Assembly (NCBI GenBank): GCA_037131575.1
Contig: JBAXQV010000008.1
Location: forward strand, 1 to 32,717
Direction of reading: 5' to 3'
DNA from: VFMC01 sp037131575
Lineage (GTDB): Bacteria > Actinomycetota > Acidimicrobiia > Acidimicrobiales > Ilumatobacteraceae
DNA: 32,717 nucleotides
In this document: in pieces, positions 15,240-23,803 of the stretch
Layout: each line of letters opens with the position of its first letter
How positions within the stretch are numbered: the stretch's first letter is position 1
The notes under the pieces: model-generated
Databases searched by the model: none
Told to the model about the DNA's origin: nothing
The model's input: the letters and a program-made list of their open reading frames with translations, nothing else
Program-made: the position numbers and the translations under genes

Positions 15240-17863
15240 TGCAGCTCCTGCGCCCGCTTCACGGCCTCGGCCCGTGACGCTGCGGCAAGTTTGCGCAGCA
15301 CATGCTTCACGTGTGTCTTCACCGTGTTCACCGACAGGTACAACGCCTCAGCAATTTCGTGGTTGTTCATCGACGTGGCCATGTATTGCAACACGATGAG
15401 TTCGCGTGCAGACAGTTCGTCGACGGTGTACTCGGGCCGCGCCTGATTGGCCGGCCGGGGCAACGGACGCATGATGAGGAGCCGTTCGATGAACGGCGTC
15501 AACCTACGTCGCCGGGCCACACGGGAGACGGCGGTGAGCACATTGGCACCGGCTTCGACGATGGGCAACAGCGCCCCCGTCTGTTCGGCATGATCGAGCA
15601 GATCGGAACAACGTTGGTCGAGATCGGGAGTGTTGTTGTCGATCGCGAAACGCACTCTGAGGAGAGCCACCATGTACGCGTGCCACCACGACGAACCGGC
15701 GGCTTCCATGGCATCGATGGTGGCCTCCGCCGTGCGGTCGCGGCGAGCCAGTTCGAGCCATGCTCGCGACGCAAGTGCTCGCCATCCGGGCAGTACGCGT
15801 AGCAGTAACGCCTGTGCGTGATCGACATCGCCGAGAGCGAGCCGCAATGTTCCCTCGGCAATGTCGAGACGGGTGGAGACCGTGTTGGCGGGCTCGACAT
15901 GCCCGATCAACCCGCGCGCACTGGTGACGGTGGCCAATGCCGCCTCGAAGTGACCGCCGGCTCGCAGGAGGCGCGCGCGCCCAAGCGACGCAACGACCAT
16001 CGATGGCACTCGCTCGGGTGCGGCGTTGGCGAGCACCGCTGCGAACTCTGCTTCGGCGGCCGCGAAGTCGCCCTGTTCGAGCAGCGTCATCGCCAACACA
16101 GCGCGTGCGGCGACGTCGATGCCACTTCCTGCCACGCCCAGTTCGACTGACCGGCGCACTGCGTCTCGTGCCTTCGTCTCGGCCGCCCTGATGTCGCCAC
16201 GCTCGAGTTCGGCGAAGGCGAGGGCGCCGGCAAGATCGACTTGGATGACGCGTGGGTCGACTACCGGGCCGAAACATGCAACGGCTTGTTCGATCTGGTC
16301 GAACTGCTCTTCCCACGCGAGCGTGCGTACGGCGATGGGGATTGCCACCGTGGTCCACGGATCGAGTTCGGCATCGCCGGTACGGAGCGCGGCGAGGATG
16401 TCGGGCCAGATGTGTGCGGCCTTCGTGAAGTCACCCACTTGCGTGAACGCCCCCATCTTCACCGCCCGCAACTTCGCCCGAGTCTGGCTATCGATGGTTG
16501 CCACGACGCGCTCGACTCGATCGATGAAGGTGATCACCTGCGCCCCGCGACCATTCATCAACATCGTCAGTGAGTACCCGGCCACACCCGAAAGTTCGGG
16601 CAGCATTTCGTCTTGGCTCACCTCGTGGCCAACATCGACGAGCGGTGCCTCTTCGGTTCGCAGATACACGGCCAGCATGTTCTGATTCACCAGCGCCGCG
16701 GCAGCGTCACCGTCGCCAGCGGCCCAGTAGTGGTAGATCGCCCGTTCGATCTGCTTGCTCTGCCCGAAGTGCCCGGCTGCGCGACGGTGCTGCGCGCACA
16801 GGCGCTCGGGGTCGCGTGCCCGCAACTGCGCTCGCAGCAGTTCGGCGAACAACTGGTGAAAACGGAAGAGCGTGCCATCGGCGTCGACGCGCGACAGCAA
16901 AAGATGTGCAGTCTCGATGGTCTCGAGCGTCACCACCTCGTCGGGGTGCGTCGGTGAGGTCAGCGCAGTACACAGCGCAACATCGAGTTCGTCGACGACG
17001 CAGACGTCCTCGAGAAAGCGGCGCACCGGATCGGGTTGGTTGGCGAGCACCTCAGCGGTGAGGTAGCCGGCGATGGTCTGGTTGTTGCCGGTGAGTTCGT
17101 GGATGCGCGCGGCGGGGTCATCGGCGCCGAGCACCGACAGCGTGGCCAGTTGCACGCCGGCCACCCAGCCTTCGGTGCGGCGTTGCAGGGCCTCGATGTC
17201 GATGCTGGCAGGGTCGAGCCCGATCAACCTCACGAAGGCGCTCGTTTCCGCGGCGTCGAGCCGAAGATCGGCTTCACGAATCTCGGCAAGGTCGTTGCGT
17301 AGCCTGAGTCGGGGCAGCCCCACCATGGGGTCGCTGCGACTGCCGATGACGAGGCGGATGTTCTGCAGGCGGCGAACGAGGAGTTGTTGCAGCAGGTCTG
17401 CTGCTGCTGGCGACACGAACTGGAAATCGTCGATCACCACCGTGAGGCGGCGCCCCAAGGTCGAGTCATCGACCAAGATCGATTCGAGCGCGTCGGCAGT
17501 GACCTCGCGGTCGAGAGTGATGAGGTCGGCGGCTTCGGCCCCGAAATCGGGTTCGATTCGTTGCAGCGCCGCAACGAAACCGCGCATGAACCGCACAGGG
17601 TCGGTGTCGCCGCGGTCGGCGGAGAGCCATGTGACGGTCTGATCGGGAATCGAGTGAAACCACATCGACAGCAGCGACGATTTACCGGAACCTGGAGCCC
17701 CCACCACGATGGTCAACGACACACCATCGGCGCTCGTGAGGCGCTCGAGCAGATCGGGGCGGCGCAGCATCGCCGTCGGCGGCTGCGGCGCCAGGAACTT
17801 GGTCGATGAGAACACCGCAGGCCGAAGCGCCGGGGGAAGCGACTTCGAACGGCTCGTGCCCAT
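15230..17863 (-). CDS. LuxR-family LAL (MalT-like) ATPase transcriptional regulator
   Basis: 877 residues from the ATG at 17863. Walker A GAPGSGKSS (55-63) and Walker B VVIDDFQF (Asp144/145) form a STAND-type NTPase. A long alpha-helical middle (about 360-790, many AL-rich helical pairs such as ERGDIRAAETKARDAV) fits TPR-like sensor repeats. The C-terminal LuxR helix-turn-helix contains LSARELIVLQYMATSMNNHEIA and LYLSVNTVKTHVKHVLRKL. MalT-like proteins are ATP-dependent activators triggered by a small inducer. The start is chosen by a full promoter (-35 TTGTGC, 17 bp, -10 TACGCT, then 6 nt to ATG); an in-frame start at 17896 lies upstream of this promoter's start site. It is divergent from the small protein, sulfatase and FGE genes, which are its likely targets (inference). 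Confidence 0.88.
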   Translation of the reverse strand: MGTSRSKSLPPALRPAVFSSTKFLAPQPPTAMLRRPDLLERLTSADGVSLTIVVGAPGSGKSSLLSMWFHSIPDQTVTWLSADRGDTDPVRFMRGFVAALQRIEPDFGAEAADLITLDREVTADALESILVDDSTLGRRLTVVIDDFQFVSPAAADLLQQLLVRRLQNIRLVIGSRSDPMVGLPRLRLRNDLAEIREADLRLDAAETSAFVRLIGLDPASIDIEALQRRTEGWVAGVQLATLSVLGADDPAARIHELTGNNQTIAGYLTAEVLANQPDPVRRFLEDVCVVDELDVALCTALTSPTHPDEVVTLETIETAHLLLSRVDADGTLFRFHQLFAELLRAQLRARDPERLCAQHRRAAGHFGQSKQIERAIYHYWAAGDGDAAAALVNQNMLAVYLRTEEAPLVDVGHEVSQDEMLPELSGVAGYSLTMLMNGRGAQVITFIDRVERVVATIDSQTRAKLRAVKMGAFTQVGDFTKAAHIWPDILAALRTGDAELDPWTTVAIPIAVRTLAWEEQFDQIEQAVACFGPVVDPRVIQVDLAGALAFAELERGDIRAAETKARDAVRRSVELGVAGSGIDVAARAVLAMTLLEQGDFAAAEAEFAAVLANAAPERVPSMVVASLGRARLLRAGGHFEAALATVTSARGLIGHVEPANTVSTRLDIAEGTLRLALGDVDHAQALLLRVLPGWRALASRAWLELARRDRTAEATIDAMEAAGSSWWHAYMVALLRVRFAIDNNTPDLDQRCSDLLDHAEQTGALLPIVEAGANVLTAVSRVARRRRLTPFIERLLIMRPLPRPANQARPEYTVDELSARELIVLQYMATSMNNHEIAEALYLSVNTVKTHVKHVLRKLAAASRAEAVKRAQELHYL

Positions 17864-17869
17864 GATGGC

Positions 17870-17898
17870 AGCGTAAAGAACTGGTTGTTCGAGCACAA
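17870..17898 (-). promoter_or_regulatory. Promoter of the LAL regulator (leaderless)
   Basis: -35 TTGTGC (17893-17898), 17-bp spacer, -10 TACGCT (17870-17875), then 6 nt to the ATG. It is one of the two best-formed promoters in the window. The inverted repeat GTTGT-N6-ACAAC (17884-17899) covers the -35 and is a candidate operator. Confidence 0.6.
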
Positions 17899-17977
17899 CT
17901 CACTCTCACGGGGTGATCCGCAACGGCGTTTGCCCAGCCAGGCTGATGTCACGGGGAAGTGCTGGAGGGAGCTGAGC

Positions 17978-18205
17978 ATGGGCACGTCGCGATACCGCAT
18001 CGAAGTCGAGGGGGAACTCGACTCAACGAGTTCCGAACGATTTGCCGACGTGCACGTGCAGGCCGGTGGCGGGCGTACTGTCCTCAACACCGACCTCATC
18101 GACCAGGCGGGCCTCGATGGCATCCTCGACCGACTCCGTTCATTGGGCGTGGCATTGGTTGCCCTTGAACGACGAAGCGAAGGAGAATCACCCCAGGCAG
18201 GGTGA
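17978..18205 (+). CDS. Small conserved-type protein (75 aa), unknown function
   Basis: 75 residues. The pattern RYRIEVEGELD, then a variable stretch, VQAGGGRTVLNTDLIDQAGLDGILDRLRSLGVALVALER resembles a short actinobacterial protein family I have seen beside LuxR-type regulators, but I cannot give a name. The predicted fold is beta-beta-alpha-beta. The start at 17978 has a clear GGAGG 9 nt upstream, so it is translated with a leader, unlike the divergent regulator. TCACGGGG occurs twice upstream (17906-17913 and 17949-17956), 43 bp apart, as a possible activator-binding direct repeat. The stop codon lies within a hairpin that precedes the sulfatase gene. Confidence 0.68.
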   Translation: MGTSRYRIEVEGELDSTSSERFADVHVQAGGGRTVLNTDLIDQAGLDGILDRLRSLGVALVALERRSEGESPQAG

Positions 18206-18228
18206 TGCCTGGCGGCGAGGTGCTCGCC
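18187..18228 (+). terminator. Overlapping alternative hairpins between small protein and sulfatase
   Basis: Hairpin A: ATCACCC/GGGTGAT (18187-18206). Hairpin B: CCAGGCA/TGCCTGG (18193-18212), which shares bases with A, so only one can form. Hairpin C: GGCGAG/CTCGCC (18214-18228). No T tract. They could be a partial terminator, an attenuator, or a processing site between the first gene and the sulfatase operon. Confidence 0.4.
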
Positions 18229-18281
18229 AATGTGGGAGTGTCGTCATTCATCCGAATGGCGAGTCATGAAAGGGCGGGGCC

Positions 18282-19775
18282 GTGGCCGACTCGAGCAAGC
18301 CGAACATCCTCATCATCTGGGGCGACGACATCGGCATTTCCAACCTGAGTTGCTACAGCTCTGGGCTGATGGGGTATCGCACCCCGAACATCGATCGCAT
18401 CGCCAGTGAGGGTGCCCGCTTCACCGACTACTACGGCGAGCAGAGTTGCACCGCGGGCCGTGCCGCCTTCATCTGCGGCCAGAACCCTTACCGCACCGGC
18501 CTCACCAAGGTGGGCATGCCCGGCGCAACATTGGGTCTGAAGGAGAAGGACCCCACCATCGCCACGGCGCTGAAGGCGAATGGCTATGCCACCGGCCAGT
18601 TCGGCAAGAACCACCTCGGCGACCGCGACAACCATCTGCCCACGGCACATGGTTTCGACGAGTTCTTCGGCAACCTCTACCACCTCAATGCCGAGGAAGA
18701 GCCCGAGCACCCCGACTATCCCACCGAAGCCGAGTTCCCCAACTTCCGTCAGCGCTTCGGCCCGCGTGGCGTGATCCACAGCTACGCCGACGGCCGCATC
18801 GAAGACACCGGGCCGCTCACCAAGAAGCGTATGGAGACCATCGACGACGAGGTGCTCGAGCACAGCGTGCGGTTCATGACCGAGGCGAACGACGCCGATA
18901 CGCCGTTCTTCGTCTGGTTCAACACCACGCACATGCACTTCCGCACCCACGTGAAGCCCGAGAGCCGCGGCCAGGCCGGCCGTTGGCAGAGCGAGTATCA
19001 CGACACGATGATCGACCACGACAAAGTGGTGGGCGAGCTGCTGCAGTTCCTCGACGACAACGGCCTCGCCGACAACACCATCGTGGTGTACAGCACCGAC
19101 AACGGCCCGCACATGAACTCGTGGCCCGATGCCGGCATGACGCCGTTCCGCAGCGAGAAGAACTCGAACTGGGAGGGCGCCTACCGTGTGCCCGCCATGG
19201 TGCGCTGGCCAGGCCACGTTCCGGCGGGCACGGTGCTGAACGGCATCGTGAGCCACAACGACTGGTTCGTCACCCTGCTCGCCGCTGCGGGCGATGCCGA
19301 CATCGCCGAGAAGTTGAAGGCCGGGCACGAGTTGAACGGCACCGAGTACAAGGTGCACCTCGACGGGTTCAACCAGCTCGACTACATCACTGGCGCCACC
19401 GACAAGAGCCCGCGTAACTACTTCTTCTACGTGGGCGACGACGGCGACCTCACGGCGCTGCGCTACGACAACTGGAAGTTCGTGTTCATGGAGCAACGTG
19501 CGGCCGGTACCTTGCAGGTGTGGTTCGAGCCCTATGTGAAGCTCCGTGCGCCGAAGATCTTCAACCTGCGCCTCGACCCGTACGAGCGCGCCGACTACAC
19601 GTCGAACACCTACTGGGACTGGGTGCTCGACCATGCATGGTTGGTCATCCCGGCACAGGCGATGGTGATGCAGATGGCGCAGTCGCTCATCGAGTTCCCG
19701 CCCTCGCAGCATTCGGCGAGCTTCACCATCACCGACATGCTGGCCAAGCTCGAGGCCGGTCTGCCTTCGGCATGA
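18282..19775 (+). CDS. Type I sulfatase (arylsulfatase A-like)
   Basis: 497 residues. Sulfatases hydrolyse sulfate esters with a formylglycine made from a Cys in C-x-A/P-x-R. Here the motif is CTAGR (Cys56 to Arg60). Metal and substrate residues visible: Asp15/Asp16 in WGDDIG, KNHLGD, and the STDNGPH motif. Most relatives read x-T-G after the motif; here it is FICGQ, with a second Cys at 65. No signal peptide is seen, so the enzyme is probably cytoplasmic and would act on imported sulfate esters. GTG start with AGGG 7 nt upstream. It is followed after 13 nt by the FGE gene needed to activate it, which makes an active Cys-type sulfatase likely. Confidence 0.92.
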   Translation: MADSSKPNILIIWGDDIGISNLSCYSSGLMGYRTPNIDRIASEGARFTDYYGEQSCTAGRAAFICGQNPYRTGLTKVGMPGATLGLKEKDPTIATALKANGYATGQFGKNHLGDRDNHLPTAHGFDEFFGNLYHLNAEEEPEHPDYPTEAEFPNFRQRFGPRGVIHSYADGRIEDTGPLTKKRMETIDDEVLEHSVRFMTEANDADTPFFVWFNTTHMHFRTHVKPESRGQAGRWQSEYHDTMIDHDKVVGELLQFLDDNGLADNTIVVYSTDNGPHMNSWPDAGMTPFRSEKNSNWEGAYRVPAMVRWPGHVPAGTVLNGIVSHNDWFVTLLAAAGDADIAEKLKAGHELNGTEYKVHLDGFNQLDYITGATDKSPRNYFFYVGDDGDLTALRYDNWKFVFMEQRAAGTLQVWFEPYVKLRAPKIFNLRLDPYERADYTSNTYWDWVLDHAWLVIPAQAMVMQMAQSLIEFPPSQHSASFTITDMLAKLEAGLPSA

Positions 19776-19788
19776 CAGGTGTGCGGTC

Positions 19789-20739
19789 GTGACCTCCGCT
19801 GCGTCGCCCGCGGCGGAGGGCCACGACCTCATCGCCATACCCGGCGGCACCTTCGCCATCGGGTCGAACGAGCATTATCCGGAAGAAGCCCCGGCGCATC
19901 GGGTGACCGTCGACGCGTTCGCCATCGACCGGCATCCCGTCACCAACGCGCAGTTCGCCGCGTTCGTGGCTGCCACGGGCTACGTCACGGTGGCCGAGCG
20001 ACCGCTCGACCCTGCCGACTTTCCGGGGGCACCTGTCGAGAACCTCGTGCCCGGCTCGATGGTGTTCGTGCCCACGCCCGGCCCGGTCGACCTGCGCCAC
20101 CTGAGCCAGTGGTGGATGTGGACCCCGGGAGCCTCGTGGCAGCACCCCGATGGGCGGGGTTCATCCGTGGCGCGACTCGCCGACCACCCGGTGGTGCATG
20201 TGGCCCATGAAGATGCGGCCGCGTACGCAGCGTGGGTGGGGCTGAGCCTGCCCACTGAGGCCGAGTGGGAAGTGGCGGCCCGCGGTGGGCTCGAGGGTAT
20301 GCCGTTCACCTGGGGTGCCGATCCCGAGCAACCCGGTGCAGCTCTGGCCAACTACTACCACGGTGACTTCCCCTGGCGAGCCAAGGCCGGATACGGGCAC
20401 ACCACGCCGGTGGGATCGTTTCCAGCGAACGGTTACGGCCTGGTCGACATGGCAGGGAACGTGTGGGAGTGGACCGACGATTACTACACGGCCCACCACC
20501 CCGATGATGCCGACAAACCGTGCTGTGTTCCGGTGAACCCCCGCGGCGGCGATGTGGACGGCAGCTACGACCCTGCGCAACCGCAGTTCCGAATGCCGCG
20601 CAAGGTCATCAAGGGCGGTTCGTTCCTCTGCGCCGACTCATATTGCCGCCGCTACCGGCCAGCTGCGCGGCGCCCGCAGATGGTCGACACCGGTATGAGC
20701 CACATCGGCTTCCGGTGTGTGCAGCGTTCAGTCGGCTGA
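19789..20739 (+). CDS. Formylglycine-generating enzyme (sulfatase-modifying factor)
   Basis: 316 residues. FGE uses O2 and copper to oxidise the sulfatase Cys to formylglycine. Family landmarks are present: PGGTFAIGS at the N-terminus, HPVTNAQFAAFV, SLPTEAEWEVAARGG, GLVDMAGNVWEWTDDYY and the catalytic segment KGGSFLCADSYCRRYRPAARR. The two Cys (281 and 286) have the spacing of the copper-binding pair of Streptomyces FGE, and the protein ends with the IGFRCV motif. So this is a true aerobic FGE and not one of the related EgtB-like or pseudo-FGE proteins that lack the pair. GTG start. It forms an operon with the sulfatase. Its 3' end overlaps the convergent antiporter by 12 bp. Confidence 0.94.
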   Translation: MTSAASPAAEGHDLIAIPGGTFAIGSNEHYPEEAPAHRVTVDAFAIDRHPVTNAQFAAFVAATGYVTVAERPLDPADFPGAPVENLVPGSMVFVPTPGPVDLRHLSQWWMWTPGASWQHPDGRGSSVARLADHPVVHVAHEDAAAYAAWVGLSLPTEAEWEVAARGGLEGMPFTWGADPEQPGAALANYYHGDFPWRAKAGYGHTTPVGSFPANGYGLVDMAGNVWEWTDDYYTAHHPDDADKPCCVPVNPRGGDVDGSYDPAQPQFRMPRKVIKGGSFLCADSYCRRYRPAARRPQMVDTGMSHIGFRCVQRSVG

Positions 20740-21972
20740 GCGCAGCGCTTCGGCGTCGGCAACGTCTGCGTGGGTGGCGCCGTAGCGCTTGCCCACGGGT
20801 GCTGCGCTCGCCCCGTGCAAGACCACGCTGAACAACACGGTGGCGGTGATGACGGTGACCACGCGGAGACCATCGCCGGGTGCAAGCGACTCGTAGGCCA
20901 ACAGGGCAAACACCACCGAAGCCAACCCTCGCGGCCCGAACCACCCGAGCACCACAATGGTGGCCCGGTCGAAGCCTGTGCCCAGCAGTGCCAGTGCCAC
21001 CGGCACCATGCGCGCCACGGTGAGCGCCGCGAGCGCGAACGCGATGTCGTGCCAGGTGGCTTCAGCCAGTGCCGGCAGCATGACGGCGCCGAACAGGAAC
21101 CACACCACCATCGAGAGCAACTGGCCCGATTCGTGGGTGAACTCGAGCGCTGCTTCATCGGCGTGGCGGGTAACGGTGCCATAGGCGAGCCCGGCCACGA
21201 AGGCAGCGACGAACCCGTTGCCGCCAGCCTCGATGCATGCCGCGTATGCCACCAGCGCCAGTGCGGTGACCCCGAGTGCCGTGGTGGATGCGGTGGTCCA
21301 CCCCGCCGCACGCGCTCGCACCAACAACCACCCGCCCACAGCACCGATGAGCACGCCGCCCACGGCGCCGACGACGAGTTCCGCCACAGCGCGGCCCGAT
21401 GATGACGCTTCGAGGCTGGTGCCCACCACCGCTGCCACGAGGAAGAACTTCACGAACGGTGTGGCGATGCCGTCGTTCAACCCACTCTCCACATTGAGGA
21501 TGCGGCGAATCCGCTCGGGCACCCGTTCGTCATCGACGATCGCTGCGCCGAGGGCGGCATCGGTGGGGGCAACGGCGGCACCCACCACGGCGCACACCCA
21601 CCAGCCCACCCCGGGAAGCAGGAGGTGCGCCAACACGGTGCCCAGCACCATGCTGAGCGGTAGGCCGATGGTGAGCAAGCGTGTAGGTACAGCGGCATCG
21701 TGGCGAAGTTCATTCACGCTCACCCGTGCCGCGTCGCCGAAGAGCACCACCGCCAACGTGATCTCGGCCACTTCGCGTATCGCCGTGCTGCCGAGGTGCA
21801 GCGCTTCCACATGGAATGGCCAATGCATGAGACTGAAACCGACGATCACGAAGAACATCGGCGCGGTCAGGTTCCATCGTTCCACCCGGGCAACGATGAG
21901 GCTCCACACCAAGAACGTGGCAGCAACCACCACGAGCACGGCAAGGTTGAGTCCATGTTCGGCGGCGATCAT
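20728..21972 (-). CDS. Na+(K+)/H+ antiporter, CPA1/NhaP type
   Basis: 414 residues with about 12-13 membrane segments. CPA1 hallmarks: the unwound-helix motif APTDAALG (135-142) and the ion-binding segment NVESGLNDGIATP with Asn166-Asp167, the ND pair typical of electroneutral Na+/H+ exchangers. Late Arg in GWFGPRGLASVVFALL matches the conserved glycine/arginine helix. There is only a short C-terminal tail (about 20 residues), so no regulatory RCK domain. It starts 15 nt after the HAD phosphatase stop and is probably cotranscribed with it. A role in pH or sodium homeostasis is known for the family; the preferred ion is not visible. Confidence 0.87.
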   Translation of the reverse strand: MIAAEHGLNLAVLVVVAATFLVWSLIVARVERWNLTAPMFFVIVGFSLMHWPFHVEALHLGSTAIREVAEITLAVVLFGDAARVSVNELRHDAAVPTRLLTIGLPLSMVLGTVLAHLLLPGVGWWVCAVVGAAVAPTDAALGAAIVDDERVPERIRRILNVESGLNDGIATPFVKFFLVAAVVGTSLEASSSGRAVAELVVGAVGGVLIGAVGGWLLVRARAAGWTTASTTALGVTALALVAYAACIEAGGNGFVAAFVAGLAYGTVTRHADEAALEFTHESGQLLSMVVWFLFGAVMLPALAEATWHDIAFALAALTVARMVPVALALLGTGFDRATIVVLGWFGPRGLASVVFALLAYESLAPGDGLRVVTVITATVLFSVVLHGASAAPVGKRYGATHADVADAEALRSAD

Positions 21973-21987
21973 GTCAGTGCCACCACA

Positions 21988-22917
21988 TCAGGCAGGGAAC
22001 ACCTGGGCCCAGTCGTTGCGAATGCTCGCCACAGCCCACCCTTCGCGCTGCGCGATGTCGACGATGTTCTCATCGCTCTCGAACGTACCCGCCACGCTGA
22101 CATAGGCGAACTCGCGCTCAGCATCGTCGTGGTCGACAAGCAGACCGAGCGTGGGGCCGCTGGCTGCCATCGCCCATTCGATCATCTCGCGGTCGCCCAC
22201 CGAGTTGCCGGCTGCGAACACCGGGCGGCGGCCGAGATGCTGCTGGATGTGCACCACCTTGGCGGCACCTTCGTTCGCTTCGCCCGTGAGCGACGCGGTG
22301 CGCACCAACGATGGAGCGCCGCCTTCGTTGCGGAACTCGTAGCCGATGAGCGTGCCCACCACACCTTCAGGTGCGATGCCGTACAGCGAGCTGCTGATGG
22401 CACGCACGAACTCGGTACCACCACCCGACACGATGAACGTGGCGAACCCGTGGGCACGCAACGCGTCGAGCAGTTCGAGCATCGGCTGATACACGGTGCC
22501 GGCGAACGGGCGACCGAGGGTGGGGTGGGTGCCCTGATGGATGAACTGATAGGAGAGTTCGCTGAAGGCCCGCGGGTCGATTCCCTCGAACAGTTCGGCC
22601 AACGCCAGCGCCACCCGGCCGATACCAAGCGCAGCCACAGCCGCATCGTCGCGTCGCAAGAGCGCGGCGTATTCGGCACGTTCGGCCAGTGCAGGGTTGG
22701 CCTTCACTGCGGCTCCGAGTTCGTGCAAGAAGAACGCCAGCTGGGGGTAGGCAGGCTTCTCGCACCACAGGGTGCCGTCGTTGTCGAACACCGCAACGCG
22801 ATCGGCGGGGTCGATTGCGCTGCTGGCACCGAGGAACTCGACGATGGCATCGCGGGTTGGGCCGGGGCGCCACGACGGCAGCATCGCGAGCGCGTCGGGT
22901 TGAGAGTGCATGGTCAC
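21988..22917 (-). CDS. HAD-superfamily phosphatase (phosphoserine-phosphatase-like)
   Basis: About 309 residues. Motif I reads VAVFDNDGTLWCEKP, a DxDGT nucleophile motif; motif II is IVSGGGTEFVR; motif III is probably the Lys in GAAKVVHIQQHL; motif IV is AAGNSVGDREMIEWA. The helical cap between motifs I and II contains SELSYQFIHQGTHPTLGRP. This layout matches the HAD group that includes phosphoserine phosphatase; the real substrate is unknown. The GTG start at 22917 is preferred because GATACT lies 6 nt upstream; ATG 22911 is the alternative two codons in. A long in-frame extension to 23202 would run back into the ThuA gene and is not conserved-looking. It is followed by the antiporter. Confidence 0.82.
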   Translation of the reverse strand: MTMHSQPDALAMLPSWRPGPTRDAIVEFLGASSAIDPADRVAVFDNDGTLWCEKPAYPQLAFFLHELGAAVKANPALAERAEYAALLRRDDAAVAALGIGRVALALAELFEGIDPRAFSELSYQFIHQGTHPTLGRPFAGTVYQPMLELLDALRAHGFATFIVSGGGTEFVRAISSSLYGIAPEGVVGTLIGYEFRNEGGAPSLVRTASLTGEANEGAAKVVHIQQHLGRRPVFAAGNSVGDREMIEWAMAASGPTLGLLVDHDDAEREFAYVSVAGTFESDENIVDIAQREGWAVASIRNDWAQVFPA

Positions 22918-22923
22918 CCGCCC

Positions 22924-22929
22924 AGTATC
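22924..22929 (-). promoter_or_regulatory. -10 hexamer before the HAD phosphatase/antiporter unit
   Basis: GATACT on the minus strand ends 6 nt before GTG 22917. No clear -35. Confidence 0.4.
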
Positions 22930-22993
22930 GCGGTGCTGCCTCGTGCGGCGGATCATCCCGGTCGGGTGAACCGTTGCGTGGGCGTTCGCTTCG

Positions 22994-23803
22994 TCAGGGA
23001 GTAGCGACCCACTCGATGGCGTTGGCGACCAGGCGTCGGTAGTGGGGGTTGGCGTAGGTGGAGGGGCCGTCGCCGGGTTGCAGGTACACGGTGCGCGAGT
23101 TGCCCACCGGGCGGGCCCAGCCGAGTAGATCGCTGTTGGGCAGTGCATCGCCACTGGGGTGGGTCCACGTACCGCGCTCGTTGCGGCGACCGCGCAGGGC
23201 AAGGTCGGTGGACCAGAATTGGTCGGGCGTGAGTGGGGACGTGGTGCGCAGTAGTGGCACGGTGTTCGGGTCGGCGGGGTCGATCACGATGGGCGCCAGG
23301 TACAACTCGTCGTGCAACCCGAACTCCGCAGGCACTCCGGCGCACACCGGATGCTCGGGCGCCAGCACCTGCACCGTGTGGTCGACTTCGAGCAGGTAGC
23401 CCGAGTCGGGGTAGTCGATGCCGTGCAGCATGCCCGGTCCGTAATGGAAGCGGCCTCCCACGATGTCGGCATATCGCGGCCACGCGGGCCACGATGCGAT
23501 GGCGTGGTGCAGGAACACCATGCCCACGCCGGCATCGAGCAGTGCCTCGAACCCGGCCATGAACTCGGGGGAGGGCGCCACGACGGCCAACGGTGGTTCG
23601 GCTCGGGTGAACTGCATGCCAGGCATGTCGTAGAACACGATGGCATCCACATCGCCGAGGTGCTGTGGGTTCAGGCGTTCCTGCGCGTCGGGGTGCTCGA
23701 CGTGTTCGTAGGTGATCTGCTCGTTGGCGTCAAACAGGGCCAGGAACGGTTCGCGTTCGAACGGGTGCCCCTTGGTGACCAGCAGAACCCGGGTGGTGCT
23801 CAC
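22994..23803 (-). CDS. ThuA-like domain protein
   Basis: 269 residues. The glutamine-amidotransferase-like ThuA fold is suggested by VLLVTKGHPFEREPFLALF at the N-terminus, DVDAIVFYDMPGMQFTR, AGVGMVFLHHAIASWPAW, a GGRFHYGP stretch, the strand pair YLLEVDHTVQVLAPEHPVCAG and a C-terminal NPHYRRLVANAIEWV. In ThuA proteins (trehalose utilisation, ThuAB) this fold is linked to sugar or keto-sugar metabolism, but most family members have no known reaction. The GTG start (23801-23803) lies in the second copy, read on the minus strand, of a 17-bp tandem repeat shared with the end of the DoxX-like gene. It is probably cotranscribed with that gene. Confidence 0.83.
   Translation of the reverse strand: MSTTRVLLVTKGHPFEREPFLALFDANEQITYEHVEHPDAQERLNPQHLGDVDAIVFYDMPGMQFTRAEPPLAVVAPSPEFMAGFEALLDAGVGMVFLHHAIASWPAWPRYADIVGGRFHYGPGMLHGIDYPDSGYLLEVDHTVQVLAPEHPVCAGVPAEFGLHDELYLAPIVIDPADPNTVPLLRTTSPLTPDQFWSTDLALRGRRNERGTWTHPSGDALPNSDLLGWARPVGNSRTVYLQPGDGPSTYANPHYRRLVANAIEWVATP

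Noticed and set aside
17864..17896. Start of the LAL regulator at 17896
   Set aside because: The -10 and -35 of its promoter lie inside this stretch, so the mRNA begins at about 17863.
18264..19859. A 531-residue open frame antisense to the sulfatase
   Set aside because: His/Val/Glu-rich composition typical of the reverse frame of GC-rich genes, no domain, and the sense gene has full sulfatase motifs.
22918..23202. Longer start for the HAD phosphatase
   Set aside because: It overlaps the ThuA gene, has low-complexity Pro/Thr/Ala sequence, and a -10 hexamer lies just before GTG 22917.
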